Below, piece by piece: positions 10,080-21,943 of a stretch of 64,000 bases of DNA. The translations under genes and the position numbers were made by a program. Below the pieces are notes generated by a model, which saw nothing but the letters and a program-made list of their open reading frames with translations, did no database searches and was not told the origin of the DNA. Within the stretch, counting starts at the first letter, position 1; each line of letters opens with the position of its first letter. Origin of the DNA: Hermodice carunculata (Eukaryota; Annelida; Polychaeta; Eunicida; Amphinomidae). The stretch covers positions 64,656,208 through 64,720,207 of the forward strand of contig OZ026624.1 of assembly GCA_964020975.1 (NCBI GenBank), written 5' to 3'.

Positions 10080-11212
10080 TATTCGACCACTTGGTAAATC
10101 TGCAGTGATTCTGCTGCTGGTCACCAACTTGCCAAGTTGGTAACCCCCCCCAAAAAAAAAAAATACAGTCGCTAATAAAATTTAGCTCACTACTTGGGGG
10201 CGACTGATGGAGTAAACACAAAGTTGGCAAAATTTTGTTTATTTGGCCACAAAACTAAATTTCCAAGGGACCCAAAATCTAGATCTTAAAGCAAATGACA
10301 CACTTTAGTTCCTTAAGTGCATTCGCAGACGATTGCAAAACTGATTTCTGTAGTCATATTCATACCCTGTACCTCAACCTTTTTTCCCCCCTCACATAAA
10401 TTCTAAGCTAAAAAAATGCTAACTAACAATTGGCTCCCTCCTTAGCTTGGATTGATTGCTGAACCTGTGTCAGTTTGGTAAGGCTGTTGTCATCTGGGGA
10501 ATCTGTATTGATACTTCTCATCTACAGATCTCGTTGTTTTTTATATTTTTCAATTTAACCCTGTGAAACCTGATGATGGTGTATCAGCATGCAACTTTTT
10601 CCCCTTTTAAAAATTACTGGAAATGGTCCAGTGATGACACAAGCAAGTTGTGAACAGGTTTCCTCGGCTCACTCAGGGTAGAGTGTGTCAAGAGCATGTC
10701 AAGAGTGTCTCAAGGGTCTGACAAGAGTCTGTCAAGCTTGTGTCAAGAACTACCGACTCAGTCCCCAGTGGGTTAAAACTTGACACGTTTATGTAAAATA
10801 TTGAAGCAGAGAAACTTTGACACCTCAGCAAAGGCTAAGAGCTCAATTTCCCCAGAATCTCCCATATTTATGTCTATAAATAATGGGGTAATTGGCAACC
10901 ATAGTAACATTTTTTTTCCTTTTTGTGGGTACCATTACATTTATTTTCCTGATGCCTGTAAATTGTTCGGAAGATTGCTCTGCAACTAATGCTAATTTTT
11001 ATCAGTTCCTTTTGCCTGGAGAGAGAATTTTATCCCATGTTACATTGCACATTTTCTTGTGTCACCATATTTCAATCATGGCAATAGAACTACAGACCAT
11101 TCCGTCCCCTCTCTTATTGAAACCCACACATCAGCCAGGGGAGACAAATGGGGTGCAGAACTGACCCTCAGAGCACGTCGGCATAAACTAAAACCAAGCT
11201 TGACCAGTTACA
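10080..11212. other. Mostly unique sequence
   Basis: It contains a small perfect palindrome ACCAACTTGCCAAGTTGGT near 10122-10140 and a short GTCAAGAGTCT-like tandem near 10680-10750. TTAACCCTGTGAAACC near 10556 and CCAGTGGGTTAA near 10773 may be worn ends of a TTAA element. No exon was identified. Confidence 0.35.
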
Positions 11213-11467
11213 TTAACTCTTTCAGTGCCAAGTTTTGTACTGAGTGTGCGGCTTTCATTAGTGCACTTTGGGTGCAACGTACCCAAAGTCATGGTGCTGA
11301 GGAAAGCTGTCCACCCAGATCTTTATATGCTTTGGTACCATATGCATGTCAGTACTTGACTGAAAGGTCTTTTCACAAGGAATATGTATCTAGCATCCCT
11401 ATTACAATTGAAACCAGTTCGTCTTAGGGAGTTTAACTCCAGTCGTAGTTGGCATTGAAAAAGTTAA
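11213..11467. mobile_element. TTAA MITE, type B
   Basis: Starts TTAACTCTTTCAGTGCCAAG and ends TTGGCATTGAAAAAGTTAA, an inverted repeat bounded by TTAA. The core palindrome (CTTTGGGTGCAACGTACCCAAAG) lies in the left third and is followed by the TACTTGACTGAAAGGTCTTTTC module. 255 bp, non-coding. Confidence 0.85.
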
Positions 11468-11614
11468 CCTGGAGAGACCTCAAACAATGTATCCCCATAC
11501 AATTTTTGCCAATAAAATTTCCTGGCTCTTTTTTTCTTTCTTTCTTTTTTTTTTCTAAATGAACAATACCATGCCATCAGTCATCTGCTTTCCTCCACAA
11601 ACTCTGGGCCTAGT

Positions 11615-11855
11615 TTAACTCATTCCACCCTGATAGAAGACTGGGTCAACAGCTTTCCTTGGTGCGCTCTGGGTGCAATGTGCCCAGACCACGCCAAGGA
11701 AAGCTGTTGACCATTGGCATATAATTTGGAATGACCTTCCACGCAAGTTTCATCCAAATTTTTTTTCAAATAATCCCTAAATTAGTAAAATACAATTAAC
11801 AGACAACATTTAGATATTGGTGGGAAAAAGCGTCATTAGGGTGGAATGAGTTTAA
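11615..11855. mobile_element. TTAA MITE, type E
   Basis: Ends TTAACTCATTCCACCCTGAT and ATTAGGGTGGAATGAGTTTAA are inverted repeats. The core is GTCAACAGCTTTCCTTGGTG with its complement up to 11712. Its right TTAA is also the left TTAA of the next element. Confidence 0.85.
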
Positions 11856-12084
11856 ACCCTCTCATTGCCAATTTTGACAAATGTTGATGTGATCTGATTT
11901 GACACCACAATACTAAACTCCTAATCTATGTGAACCAATCTTTCACTAAAATGCCACCATGCCTACAGTTGCAGGGATATACATGTAACAATTATGGTCC
12001 AGGTCAACAGCTTTCTTCATGGCACTTTGTGTGCGTTGCATCGAAAGCATGAGACTCACTCCAAACTTGACACCGACAGTTTAA
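11852..12084. mobile_element. TTAA MITE, type B, abutting a type E element
   Basis: It starts at the shared TTAA with AACCCTCTCATTGCCAA and ends CTTGACACCGACAGTTTAA. It contains CCACCATGCCTACAGTTGC and GGTCCAGGTCAACAGC, the standard type B order, but the right palindrome arm is worn. After it, AGTGTAATGAGAACGGCCATTAAC and GAGGGTTAA to 12128 look like the end of another TTAA element. Confidence 0.75.
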
Positions 12085-12327
12085 CAGCCTAAGTGTAATG
12101 AGAACGGCCATTAACTTCGAGGGTTAAGGGCTGCCCCTGTAGAGTATGATTCCAACCGCTTCTGACAGATAAATTTCACTCTGCTGCGGCCTGACCATGT
12201 ACAAATTACCCTCAAACACGGCGAGAGTTAGTGACTAAAGCAAAGACACAAGAGCACAGCAGCAGCGTCCAGAGGGGCGGCACCGTAAGAAATTGGAGTA
12301 CCCCATGCCTCACATCAAAGTACATAT

Positions 12328-12598
12328 TACAGTCAAACCTCTCTTCTAAAACGGCCCAGATATAGGAAGCAGTACCTTGTGGTCTCTCATAGGTATAAAT
12401 ACATGGACAAGAAAGTATTCTGGTTTGCGTTCCTTCAAGACAGCTTGATCTGTCTTCGGACTGTACACTGATGCGTAAAGCAGTGTACCATTCAACCTGT
12501 CTTCGGAGGCCATCTACATGTATAATGTGGTATTACAGATGGAGCTTATTGTTTTTTTTTCATTACATTGGTCTCTCAACTTAGAGGTTTCACCATAC
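12328..12598. mobile_element. pogo/Tigger-like MITE, 271 bp
   Basis: Begins TTACAGTCAAACCTCTCTTC and ends CTTAGAGGTTTCACCATA, with GGTCTCTCA motifs inside. Longer and more diverged than the others. Confidence 0.65.
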
Positions 12599-12599
12599 A

Positions 12600-13320
12600 G
12601 GAAAACTTCTGCAGGTGAAGCTATCTCTCACTGGTCATTACAGATAGTGCATATACACCTGGAAATAATTCTGTTTGGTTTAAAACAACATATAACCAGA
12701 ACTGGTTTGCAAGTTGAGTGGCAAGACAAAAATTATTTCCTGGTAACAATTCCACGTGGATAGACCCTCCACAGTTTGAGACTTAAACAGGTTCCAGCTT
12801 TTCCCTCCAAAATTAAACTACTTTCTACTTTCACGATTACTCAATAAGGAGGATTATAACTTTGGACAGACCTTATTTAATGCATAGAGAAACTTAACAA
12901 ACCTAATTCTGTAAGCCCATGTACCGTTTGAACACTATAAAGTCCCATATTCTAAGAGCAAAGTCCTATTCCGTACCATTCACTGAAAAACTGCATAGTT
13001 CTAAATCATTATAGTAAATTGATTTGTGAATGGAACAGGTCATATTCATAAAATTTGAAATTTAGAAGAAAGTTTTAGGCTTTATTAGCCTTTATGTCAC
13101 ACATATTTAGGGGTGCAGGCAGTAATATAGTCTTTAAGATGACCTTACCAAAATGAAATTCACTGGGAATGAGACAGCATCTTAAACTTTCATATATACA
13201 TGTACATGTACTGTATGTATGTACATACATGTTTATCTCAAGAATTAATAAATCAAATGTCGTGCAACATTTCCACTGACACTAAAAATACTGGGCGAAG
13301 GTCACAATGGCTGGTGGAAT
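12600..13320. other. Unique AT-rich sequence, no gene seen
   Basis: Repeated TACATGTA/ATGTACATAC motifs near 13195-13230. No family-matching open frame. The right end merges into the 3' part of the Penelope-like remnant. Confidence 0.35.
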
Positions 13321-13323
13321 AGG

Positions 13324-13362
13324 GTCCGACCGGTTTCTTTTCCACTGAAACTCATCAGGGAC
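13324..13362 (-). ncRNA. Hammerhead ribozyme motif of a Penelope-like element
   Basis: On the minus strand, GTCC (stem I) is followed by the invariant CTGATGA, a GTTTC-AGTG-GAAAA hairpin (stem II), the invariant GAAA, a very short CCGGTC stem III region ending in the GTC cleavage triplet, and GGAC, which closes stem I. Type I hammerheads with minimal stem III are known from the terminal repeats of Penelope-like retroelements. It lies about 0.4 kb downstream, on the same strand, of a GIY-YIG endonuclease remnant, as that family predicts. The base before GAAA is not the usual C, so activity may be reduced. Confidence 0.65.
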
Positions 13363-13780
13363 TGTGGAGAAAATGACGTAACGTCTGTTTATATACCAGA
13401 GAATAACTTTTCCTTTGCTATGTAAAACACAGGCTTGTGATTACGTAACGAACACAATACGAGCTCCAGACTTGTTGTGACAGTGGCTGTCAACGCAAAG
13501 TTAAATCCAAATGAATATTTGAATTGGAGTGAACTCAAAGAATTGAGGTTAGTGTTGGTACACTTCTGAGGTCATTGAGTGTATAAACAGGAATAATTAG
13601 TGGAAATCCAGAGTTCCACTGAAGCCCTACTGAGAGAGCTTCTGGCTGTGTGACTACACAGTCAACAGATAATTGTGCATCTTCCCATAGGTAAATCCAT
13701 AGAATATGTCTACCTAGCAGAGAAACCATAGGGAAATGGGCTCTGAAATAAAAATTTAGCATAACACTGAGCAAAGGAGC

Positions 13781-13990
13781 TCACTTCCCCATGATGTTGA
13801 GACCAAAGGGCTCCAGTGAGCGCAATTGGTGCAGCCAATGTCTCTCCCTGTCCAGTCGCCACAGTCTAGTGCGTTCTAGACCAGGGGTAGTATAGATTTA
13901 TTCCAGTCTGTGAACTGTTAAATTCAGTGCCGGATGGTCTGATTGCCCAGAGGTTGGTCAAGTACTTTGTTATTGATATAACAAATGTGC
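13781..13990 (-). pseudogene. Penelope-like GIY-YIG endonuclease remnant
   Basis: Minus-strand peptides in two frames read LDRLHEHICYINNKVLDQPL (13990 side) and then RERHWLHQLRSLEPFGLN ending at a stop at 13781. The family pattern is RxxEH...I.N..LDxPxGxHF followed by RExxWIxxLxTLxPxGLN, the C-terminal endonuclease tail of Penelope-like RT-EN proteins. It lacks the RT domain and is no longer a continuous frame, so it is a decayed 3' fragment. The hammerhead motif downstream supports the assignment. Confidence 0.6.
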
Positions 13991-13999
13991 TCGTGGAGT

Positions 14000-15642
14000 C
14001 TGTCCAGTGATTATAGTCCACTGACACTATATATCAAAGCCAGAAATTTGTTAAGCAAGTTCTATACTGTCCATGTCACTTTCTTTCACCGTGTCCTTGG
14101 AAATTATAAATACAAAAAGACTGAAGCATTTCATTTTTATTGTCTTCTTTACAAAAACACATCCAACTGATTATCTTTTTAAATCAGCTGCATTACTCTG
14201 AGAGATAACCAGTGTTGCTTTCTTCAAACACTGGTTGACCCAAAACCGGGATCCTGACTTTCAAATTTGCGAAATAAACATTTTTAAACATTGATTTGAA
14301 ATGCAGAGTTTTATGATAATAAAATCAAAACTTAATTAAACCTCAACTTAGTTAGCAGCATGCCTGTGCACAGATGTATAGACAATGTGGTGAGACATTT
14401 GTCAGTCGTGACTACAGACAATGGCACCTTTCATACCTCCCCCAGTGTCTGATGACACTCAGCCGGCTGGAAACACATCACAAAATTTGATCCTCTCAAC
14501 TGCTTGCCTTGTCTAAATAATTTACAACATTTAACCTCGACAACCCCCATAAAAAATTATGTGAAATATGTTCGTCCACAGACATCTCTAAAGTGTTATA
14601 CAGTGTATAAATTGCACTCATTGCCCTGAACATGAGTTATGATTTGAACCAATTATATTGGACTAGTAATGTGACTTATATGAATCATTTAGCTACTCAA
14701 GATTTGTGAAATGCGCTATATACCAAACACAGACACTGTGTCTACTTTATCATTACGCTAAAGATGATATATTTATCATTTTATTGGAAAATATACTTCA
14801 CATTACATCAGCTGTACCATCCTAATTCACAAAGTTTTCTGGCATCGCTCCTTTGATGAGCATGTCCTTTGTGCAATATGTATCTCATTTGGCTGTTTAC
14901 CACTCGTCATAAAATCAATCAACTAATTAAGCCATTAGCACCCTGTGCCATCGGGTTGTAGACCCAGACAAATAATGGTGCCAGGGGTTATTTCACTCCC
15001 GAGAGCAGTACTTGATGCTATAAACGCAGGCCGGCAATCGCAATGCCGCATATTGTGGCCCCATCTTATCCTCACATGCTTTTTTTCTGAACTGAAATAA
15101 AAATTTTGTCCGATTTGCCACAAACATTATCTGTACAGGTCTAGCTGGCTCTTTCGCATACATGTAGCAGATGCTTGGTATCTTTCTAAACAAACAGGGA
15201 CCACAGGCTGGCATCTCGGCCATAAACTCCTGAAATCAGATCCCGTCTGATCTGCGTATAAACGACATACATGTCTACATTTTTCCATCAGGTCAAGACA
15301 AACTGTAAATGTTTCCAATTATTCTTGCGTAATGTGAATTTCAAGGTCTCTAGTTGCACTTGACTGGTATTATTTTGTTGTTTTTGGAAGACATATGCTC
15401 TGTAAGCTCAAAAAGTACATTCCACTCAGTTGCCAGTCTGTATATTTGATAGGGACAGCCTTGTTTGGCTTGGCAGGCTGGTCAGGCTTTTTATTTTCTC
15501 CCCTGGGTATCTTTCTTGGATTAAGTGGCATTTGCTGCAGACCATTGCTGGGCTGCATGGACAGCACAGCTTTAATGGCCTGACATTGCTCGGCCGTCCT
15601 GACCACAGCTTAACTTGTCTCTGCCAGTCTTTCATTTCCCCA
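14000..15642. other. Unique sequence with unassigned minus-strand open frames
   Basis: Minus frames at 14993-15223 (EFMAEMPACGPCLFRKIPSI and on) and 15370-15606 (AEQCQAIKAVLSMQPSNGLQ and on, rich in K and P) have fairly balanced composition. Each has an acceptor-like sequence upstream (GATCTGATTTCAG near 15231, GCTGTGGTCAG near 15603). I recognise no family and find no matching donors, so they are possible exons only. Confidence 0.25.
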
Positions 15643-15826
15643 TACATTAAAACCTCTTTAACCGAACACCTCCATATACCGAACACCTCTCTATACTGAA
15701 TGCCATTTCTGGGTCCCAAATGTATTTTTTCAATGCCATCAAACCTCCCTATACTGAACACCTCACTATACTGAACACTTTTTTTCTGGTCCCAAGGGTG
15801 TTCGGTATAGGGAGGTTTCCCTGTAA
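15643..15826. mobile_element. pogo/Tigger-like MITE (CCGAACACC type)
   Basis: Left end AAAACCTCTTTAACCGAACACC, right end GTTCGGTATAGGGAGGTTTCCCTGTAA. The interior carries several TATACTGAACACC direct and inverted repeats. Same sequence type as 47015-47196 and 57474-57657. Confidence 0.8.
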
Positions 15827-15984
15827 TTAAATTCCGATTAACTATTTCCCAGTCAAAGATGTCTGCAGTGCCCAGTGATTTCAAAGGGCATCTGTGCTTC
15901 ACTCATTTCACCAGTTATTGTCCTTTCTCAAAACACTTTCAATGAAAACATCTGAAAAAAAAATATCACCATAACATGCAAATA

Positions 15985-16088
15985 CTCAACAGCTTAAATT
16001 TCCTCAGTGCATCATGGGAGCTCAGCTCAAAGGCTGTGCGAAGAAAAGCTGTTGACTCAGTCCAATATTATGACCTTTTAAGTGTTAA
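15985..16088. mobile_element. TTAA MITE fragment
   Basis: CTCAACAGCTTAAATTTCCTC ... GAAGAAAAGCTGTTGACTCAGTCC is a worn palindromic core, ending near an AGTGTTAAG terminus. It sits just left of a complete type C element. Confidence 0.45.
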
Positions 16089-16103
16089 GACAATGACTGC
16101 ATG

Positions 16104-16336
16104 TTAACCCTCAAAGCACTGATTGAAGACTCAGTCCACATTCCTCGGGGCACTTACCAAATATGCGCAAAGTGCCCCAAGGAAAGCTGTTGACTAAGAC
16201 TACTTTTTGCTTTAGACTAGGCTTGCTTGTATTTGAATAAAAGGTATCTTCATGAGAAATTTTAATCTTTTAACCATTATATGTTTAATGGTAATGAGAA
16301 AACAAATATAGCCATGATTAGCACTTTAAGGGTTAA
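16104..16336. mobile_element. TTAA MITE, type C
   Basis: Ends TTAACCCTCAAAGCACTGAT and ATTAGCACTTTAAGGGTTAA form the terminal inverted repeat. The core (CGGGGCACTTACCAAATATG ... AAAGTGCCCCAAGG) is followed by AGACTACTTTTTGCTTTAGAC and the GGCTTGCTTGTATTTGAAT module. It serves as the uninterrupted reference for the split copy at 46961-47380. Confidence 0.9.
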
Positions 16337-17005
16337 TATATTCTCAACATCTGGTACTGTCTTGGGGTTATATGATCATGAGTGTAAACATAAAGGATAT
16401 GTGGTCATGTTATGCTCAACCAGTAAAGGCCATATGCTTATAGTCTTTACATACAGTTTCCACTTCAGTTATACACTGGCGGGTGGTTTAACTAGAATAA
16501 GCTGTCCAGCTAGAAAGGGTACATATTGGTTCAGGGGTAAGTCAAATTGTTCTTATCTGAACCTGTACTATACAAATTTAGTAATTATGGTTTGTTTGAC
16601 AGGTGTTCTTCTTTCATAATGAAGCTCTGCATTTATAAGCAAAACTTCACGTATTTAGCTAATTCATCATTTGCCACGTTCTTATTTATTCTTTATTATG
16701 TGGGTTGTCTTTGCTGAATATTTAGCTTTGACAAGGAGCCGCTACTCAGAGAGACATGTACGGGTAAAAGGCTCCGAAACATGTTGAGTAGTTACCCGCT
16801 GAAGACCCTTTAATTTATTTGGGCTGATACAGCCTATGTCAAAATTTTACAGAGGAACGTGTGCAATATAGACAATAGTAATTCATATGTATATAGGTTA
16901 GACAGGGACAGGTTAGCTTATGGAGAGTAAAGAGTTCGAACTGCGGAATAGGATATTGACTACTAGGAAGTGCTTCTGGGCAAAAAGACACAAATACAAT
17001 ACAGT

Positions 17006-17440
17006 ATTCTCTGTCAAATCCTGCTAAACTGGCCAAGGACTTACACATTTTTCTATACAGTATTTTCCGTCAAGTCATGCTAAACTGGCAAAAGCCTTAT
17101 ACATCTTTCCATGCAGTATTCTCTGTCAAGTCATGCTAAACTGGCAAAGGCCTTATACATCTTTCCATGCAGTATTCTCTGTCAAGTCATGCTAAACTGG
17201 CAAAGGCCTTATACATCTTTCCATGCTGTATTCTCTGTCAAGTCATGCTAAACTGGCAAAAGCCTCATACATCTTTCCATGCTGTATTCTCTGTCAAGTC
17301 ATGTTAAACTGGCAAAGGCCTTATACATCTTTCCATGCTGTATTCTCTGTCAAGTCATGTTAAACTGGCAAAGGCCTTATACATCTTTCCATGCTGTATT
17401 CTCTGTCAAGTCATGCTAAACTGGCAAAGGCCTGGCTGGT
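17006..17440. repeat. 56-bp minisatellite, 8 copies
   Basis: ATTCTCTGTCAAGTCATGCT (with minor variants) recurs at 17006, 17062, 17118, 17174, 17230, 17286, 17342 and 17398, exactly 56 bases apart. The unit contains GTCAAGTCATGCT, close to the type D MITE core GGCAAGTCATGCTGCAG, and the right flank (17500-17530) holds CTGAAACTTGAATGAAAGCTCTTTTCG, the shared TTAA-MITE module. The array therefore probably grew inside a type D element. Confidence 0.95.
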
Positions 17441-17599
17441 TTTAGTTTGTTGTCTCTGTCAAGTCGTGCTCTAGCTGTGGTTTTTCCATCTAGGAATGCT
17501 GAAACTTGAATGAAAGCTCTTTTCGTTTGGGATCGGAATGTGTAATTTCCGCTCATCTTATTTCAGCAGAACTAAATTGACACGAAAATCTGCCACTTG

Positions 17600-20029
17600 T
17601 ATGGACTGAACCAACACAATAACCAGAACAAGTACTGATGCACATTCACTTCCATTGGCCATTAATCTTAATCCACCCAGCAGGTTTCTGTCTGGTTGTC
17701 ATGTACCCATGCGGACAATAACCTTTTGGGTTGTCTAAAACACTCCAAGCTGTACACTCATGATAGACCCTTATCCTAGACCCACATCTATGAGGATATC
17801 TGTATCTTTGACTGTGAGCCTCATTTGCTGCATTCTTTGGCTGAGTGTGAATGATCAAAAATCAGACTAAAACTTCTGCATTTGTTGATTTCTATCACAC
17901 TATTTTACCCCTACTATTCAAAGTTGGGTTCTAAGTTAGAGGTTTATTAGCGTATTTATTCCAATTGTAGCACATGCCTTAATAGAAGCACACACCCAAC
18001 TTCTTAATCATGGGGTTTTTATTAAAAATTCAGCATTTTTTTCAATATTAGTTAAAATTAGCTGCTTCTGATGAAAGAGTGTTCATTGTTGTTATTTTAT
18101 GCCATATGGATTCTATAATAAGCATAATTGCTTGTGGTCCTGTAAGTTAAGACATGTCATTATCATAAAACTCCACCAAAACCATGTCTGCTCAAGGAAA
18201 TCTTTGCATTAGCACAGCGTGCTACTTTTGGAATGAATACAGTATATCAACATTTTACAAGTGCCCCAGAAGTGTGCAGAGAGGAGTACAGTACAGGCCA
18301 AAAAAAAAAAGAGAGAGAGAGAATGTACAGAAGATTATGATCCGGCTGTGGTAAAAGATTGACAGTTCTTTTCCTAGTCAATGTCCAGTAATCACCATTT
18401 TTTTTCAGTCAATGTCATGTAATCACCATTTTTTTTTTTTTAGTCAATGTCCAGGAATCACTTTTTTTTCATACGCCTTCCCATCACTGTCTCCTATAAA
18501 CAAATGTTACAGATCCTGATCGTCAACCGTTTGGCTTTATCAATCACAAGATCAAAATGCTTCGGCTTGTTCATTTCACTTACACTGAATGGTGGTAATG
18601 CTCCCCACGCATGTAAAGGACTTAAGCAATTTGGACCGCCACCGCAAAAAGCAATTATTGGTACTTAGTTCATCTGTTACAAGGAACACGACATGAATTA
18701 TACTCTGCAGTTCATTTATTTTACGACGTGTCAGGTCTTTCTCTGGGCTGCTCGGATTTTCAATTAATGGCACTTTGTGAACATGTAATCATGCCATGGT
18801 CTCAAGTTTGGTAATTCTGATAATTGTATTTCACAATAGTCTTATTTGGGCTGAATTGAATGCTCAAACAGGGAAAACTTACAATTATCCTGTTATCTAA
18901 ATTTAATCCCCAATAATTGTCCTTTATAATATTAGCGTCCCTATCCACTTAGGGCCACCTCCACTATGTCAGCTTAGCGCTGAAATAATGCCGTACATGC
19001 CGAAACTTTACCTGCACTGCATTATCTCATGTGGGAATTGAGTGCGTTCTTGTGTAGCATGGGCTGCACTGAAGCATTGGGGTCACACGTTTCACGAGAA
19101 TCACCGTAAGTAGCTATTCAGGTAAACATGTTTGCGATCCCTGTATTTTCATGCAGTCCATGCCATATACATGTACCAGAAACACATAAAATACTTCATG
19201 TTGACGTTCATTTGCATTTGTATGGTGAATCTTTCTGCAAAATATATAGCATCCTTTTTTAAAAATAATTCTCAGTTACAGTAGGGATTTACCACAAAGC
19301 TAGACCCAGTAAATCTCTACACAAATGCTGCAGTTTCAGTATCTCCCAAATATAGTTCTCGCCTCATGCCATATCGATGAGTTCTATTCCCAAATGGTCT
19401 CAGATAACCTTCTTCAACATTGCTGCAACTAATGTTTCCTACTGGTCAACTAACTGACTAGCAAACAAAATGGGAAAGTGCAGAAGGAAATTTTGTTCCC
19501 ATTAAGAGATTATTTTGCAATTCCTGTCAACTCTAAATATGTAAGAAAACAAAAATCTAGTGTTGAGTGTCCCTTGCAGATGTTCGTAGCATTATAGCCT
19601 CAAATGTGAGGAACTGCCACTCATAGTCAATGTCAGATTTTCAATATCTGACTCATAAACGGGATTTAACTGATCCATAGGCTCTTTCTATATGTGTTTA
19701 TATGACCAGGTTTCGCATGTACAGGTGCGTACTGGATGAAGGGGATGGGAGAGAGAGTAAAATAGGCTCAGGTAACATTGTCCATGTGGAGGTGATTTGC
19801 AGGTGCCACCCTCTTGGTTGTTTCCTAACAGACTAAACGCTGATTTTGATTCCTGCCTTGTCATGGTAATAAGTCTAGTAGAAATCAGAACTCACAATGT
19901 GTTTTATTTGACTTACAAAAAACAGCAAAGTTTAGAGGGATCATACGTGTAAAACAATATAAAGTAGACCCCTGTCAACAGACACCTCTGTCACGAGGCA
20001 CTGCTTTACTGATTCCCAAGCCCTGTTCT
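17600..20029. other. Long unique intron-like sequence
   Basis: Homopolymer-interrupted TAGTCAATGTCCAG repeats occur near 18375-18455. A possible plus-strand micro-exon with a GTAAGT donor near 19105 was seen but is unsupported. A fragment TAGACCCCTGTCAACAGACACC near 19970 may be a worn pogo-like end. Confidence 0.35.
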
Positions 20030-20256
20030 TCATGTTTATCCCAAACTGGCCAAAACCAGCTGGTGGTCAAATGTTGTCTGCTTTGGTGACTTCAACTAAT
20101 TGCAACAGTAATGAAAAACAGCTTGCCTGATAATTGCAGATGAGACCTATCAAAATCACATGTCTCAGGTCAACAGCTTTCCTTGGCAAGGGTTGGGCAC
20201 ACCCATGCCAAGGAAAGCTGTTGACATAGTCCTAATTCAAAGGGGGAAAGGAGTAA
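20030..20256. mobile_element. TTAA MITE, type A, 5' end worn
   Basis: CCAAACTGGCCAAAACCAGCTGGTGG (left body) to GTCAACAGCTTTCCTTGGCA with complement CCAAGGAAAGCTGTTGAC at 20210-20225, then AATTCAAAGGGGGAAAGGAGTAA. Same body as 42826-43066. Confidence 0.8.
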
Positions 20257-20519
20257 TCTACCTGTCATGAGAAACCACATGTCTTTTGAATTACAACCAC
20301 TTTTTTTGGTCATAGGGGTGATCCAGAGGTTCCAAGTGTTTTTCTCCCAATTCAGGAGATGTTCCCAATTTATCAGTACAAATTCAGTAGGTTATATTAT
20401 GCTGGTGATGGAAGGAGGGCCCCACCAAACCAAACACCCACCCACCCCACCCCCACCCCCCACAAAACATTTTTGTAAAGATACATGTTATAACTGGTGA
20501 ATTCTGGTGGTTTAAATTT

Positions 20520-21488
20520 CCAAAAATAGCGTTCAGAGAATAGATTACCCTTGGTGCCCACAATTTTTTTCCCCAATTATGCACTCTTTATATTTTTTTT
20601 GAGACTACGCAGTAGAATACTTAACATACAATTTCCATACTGTTGTCTATGAAATGAAGAAGCACTTTCGGATGTGTTCTTGAGGCAAGTTCTGGTGACA
20701 CAGGCCTCTGTACTGTGCGTCACTCAGTTGGCCAGCAAACAAACACTTCAAAAGTTTCATAACAAGTTTAGAAATAAGAAGAAGAAGCTGGTTTTCAATA
20801 GGAATGTGGTCCACTATGGCAACATCTCTGAAAAAAAAATGGGGGAAGCTGCACTGGACCCTTTTTGAGATATTATGGAAACGTCATCCCCTTGTGCACC
20901 ACTCAGACGGCCTAAAAGATAAATACTTCAAAGTTTCATAAAAACTTTATAATTACAAAGAGGAAGCTAGTTTTAATTAGGAACTTGGTCCATCATAAGA
21001 TATATCTTTGACAAAAATTTGGTAAAGGTGTGGCCAGCATTTTTTTGAGATATCAAGGTAATGTAGTCAGGGTTGACGCCACATAGACTTTCAAATAAAT
21101 ATTTTTAAAAATTCTATGAAAAAAAATAAAAATAATCAGAGGAAGCTGTTTTTTCATAGGGTTCTGGTCCATTATAAGATACATCTCTGACAAAAATTTG
21201 GTGAAGCTGCAGTCAATATCTTTTGAGATATCGCGGTAATATCGTCAGGGTTGACCCCATACATTCAATTAAGTTTCATATAAGTTTAGAAATAATCAGA
21301 GGGAGCTGCTTTTCAATAGGAACCTGGTCCATCATAAGGTCCTTCTGTGACATAGATTTGGTACAGCTAAGGTGAATATTTTTTTAGATATCATGGTAAT
21401 GTCAACAAGACGGATTGATGGATGGACAGACAGACAGACGATGAAGGGGATGACAATACCCTCCAGCACTTTATGTGCCAAGGGTTAA
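20520..21488. mobile_element. Internally repeated element with TTACCCTTGG-type ends, copy 1
   Basis: It begins TTACCCTTGGTGCCCACAA (20545) and ends GCACTTTATGTGCCAAGGGTTAA, loosely inverted termini, with homology to copy 2 starting about 25 bases earlier. Inside are about four 170-180-bp units containing AAGTTTCATAA, GGAAGCTGGTTTT, TGGTCCATCATAAG, TTTGGTAAAGCTG and GAGATATCATGGTAA. A GGATGGACAGACAGACAG run precedes the right end. Copy 2 is at 48129-49026. Non-coding. Confidence 0.7.
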
Positions 21489-21943
21489 AATGGAACCATA
21501 TAGATACAATAGATTGACATATTTTTTGTTCAACTTTTCCTGTGGTCTTGGCTATGGAGCAATATGGTTATTCCTTAAAGTGTTAATAGAAGAAAAAAGT
21601 GATGAAGTCAAAAAAACAAGGTAATTTCTTGCAATTTGTTATTAGGATAAATAGACTTCAGTTTCTTATTCTGGAATTTCAAACCTTTCACCAAATGCTT
21701 CGTCTCATACCAAGCCATGTGGGAAAAATCAAATATCACATTTGAAGCCATCAACAAAACCACAATGAGAAAATTCGTTAATTTCAGAGCTATTTGAGTC
21801 ATGGTATGAGCTTAGTTGCAGAGTGAATTCAAGACGATCTGGACAATTCTCGCTCTCATATCATAGTAAAAGTGTCCACTTCCAGTCTGTGTTTTGCAGT
21901 CAATATTCTTGGCGGCAAAAGCTTGACCACTACATCAGTGCAG

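Noticed and set aside
14430-14500. 30-nt segment between strong-looking splice sites on the minus strand (GTTTCCAG ... GAG/GTATGA)
   Set aside because: Too short to judge, no recognisable peptide, and such pairs arise by chance in 64 kb.
14993-15606. Two coding-like minus-strand frames near 15.1 and 15.5 kb
   Set aside because: A distant resemblance to a SUMO-ligase N-terminal region was considered but the key motifs are absent. Left as unassigned.
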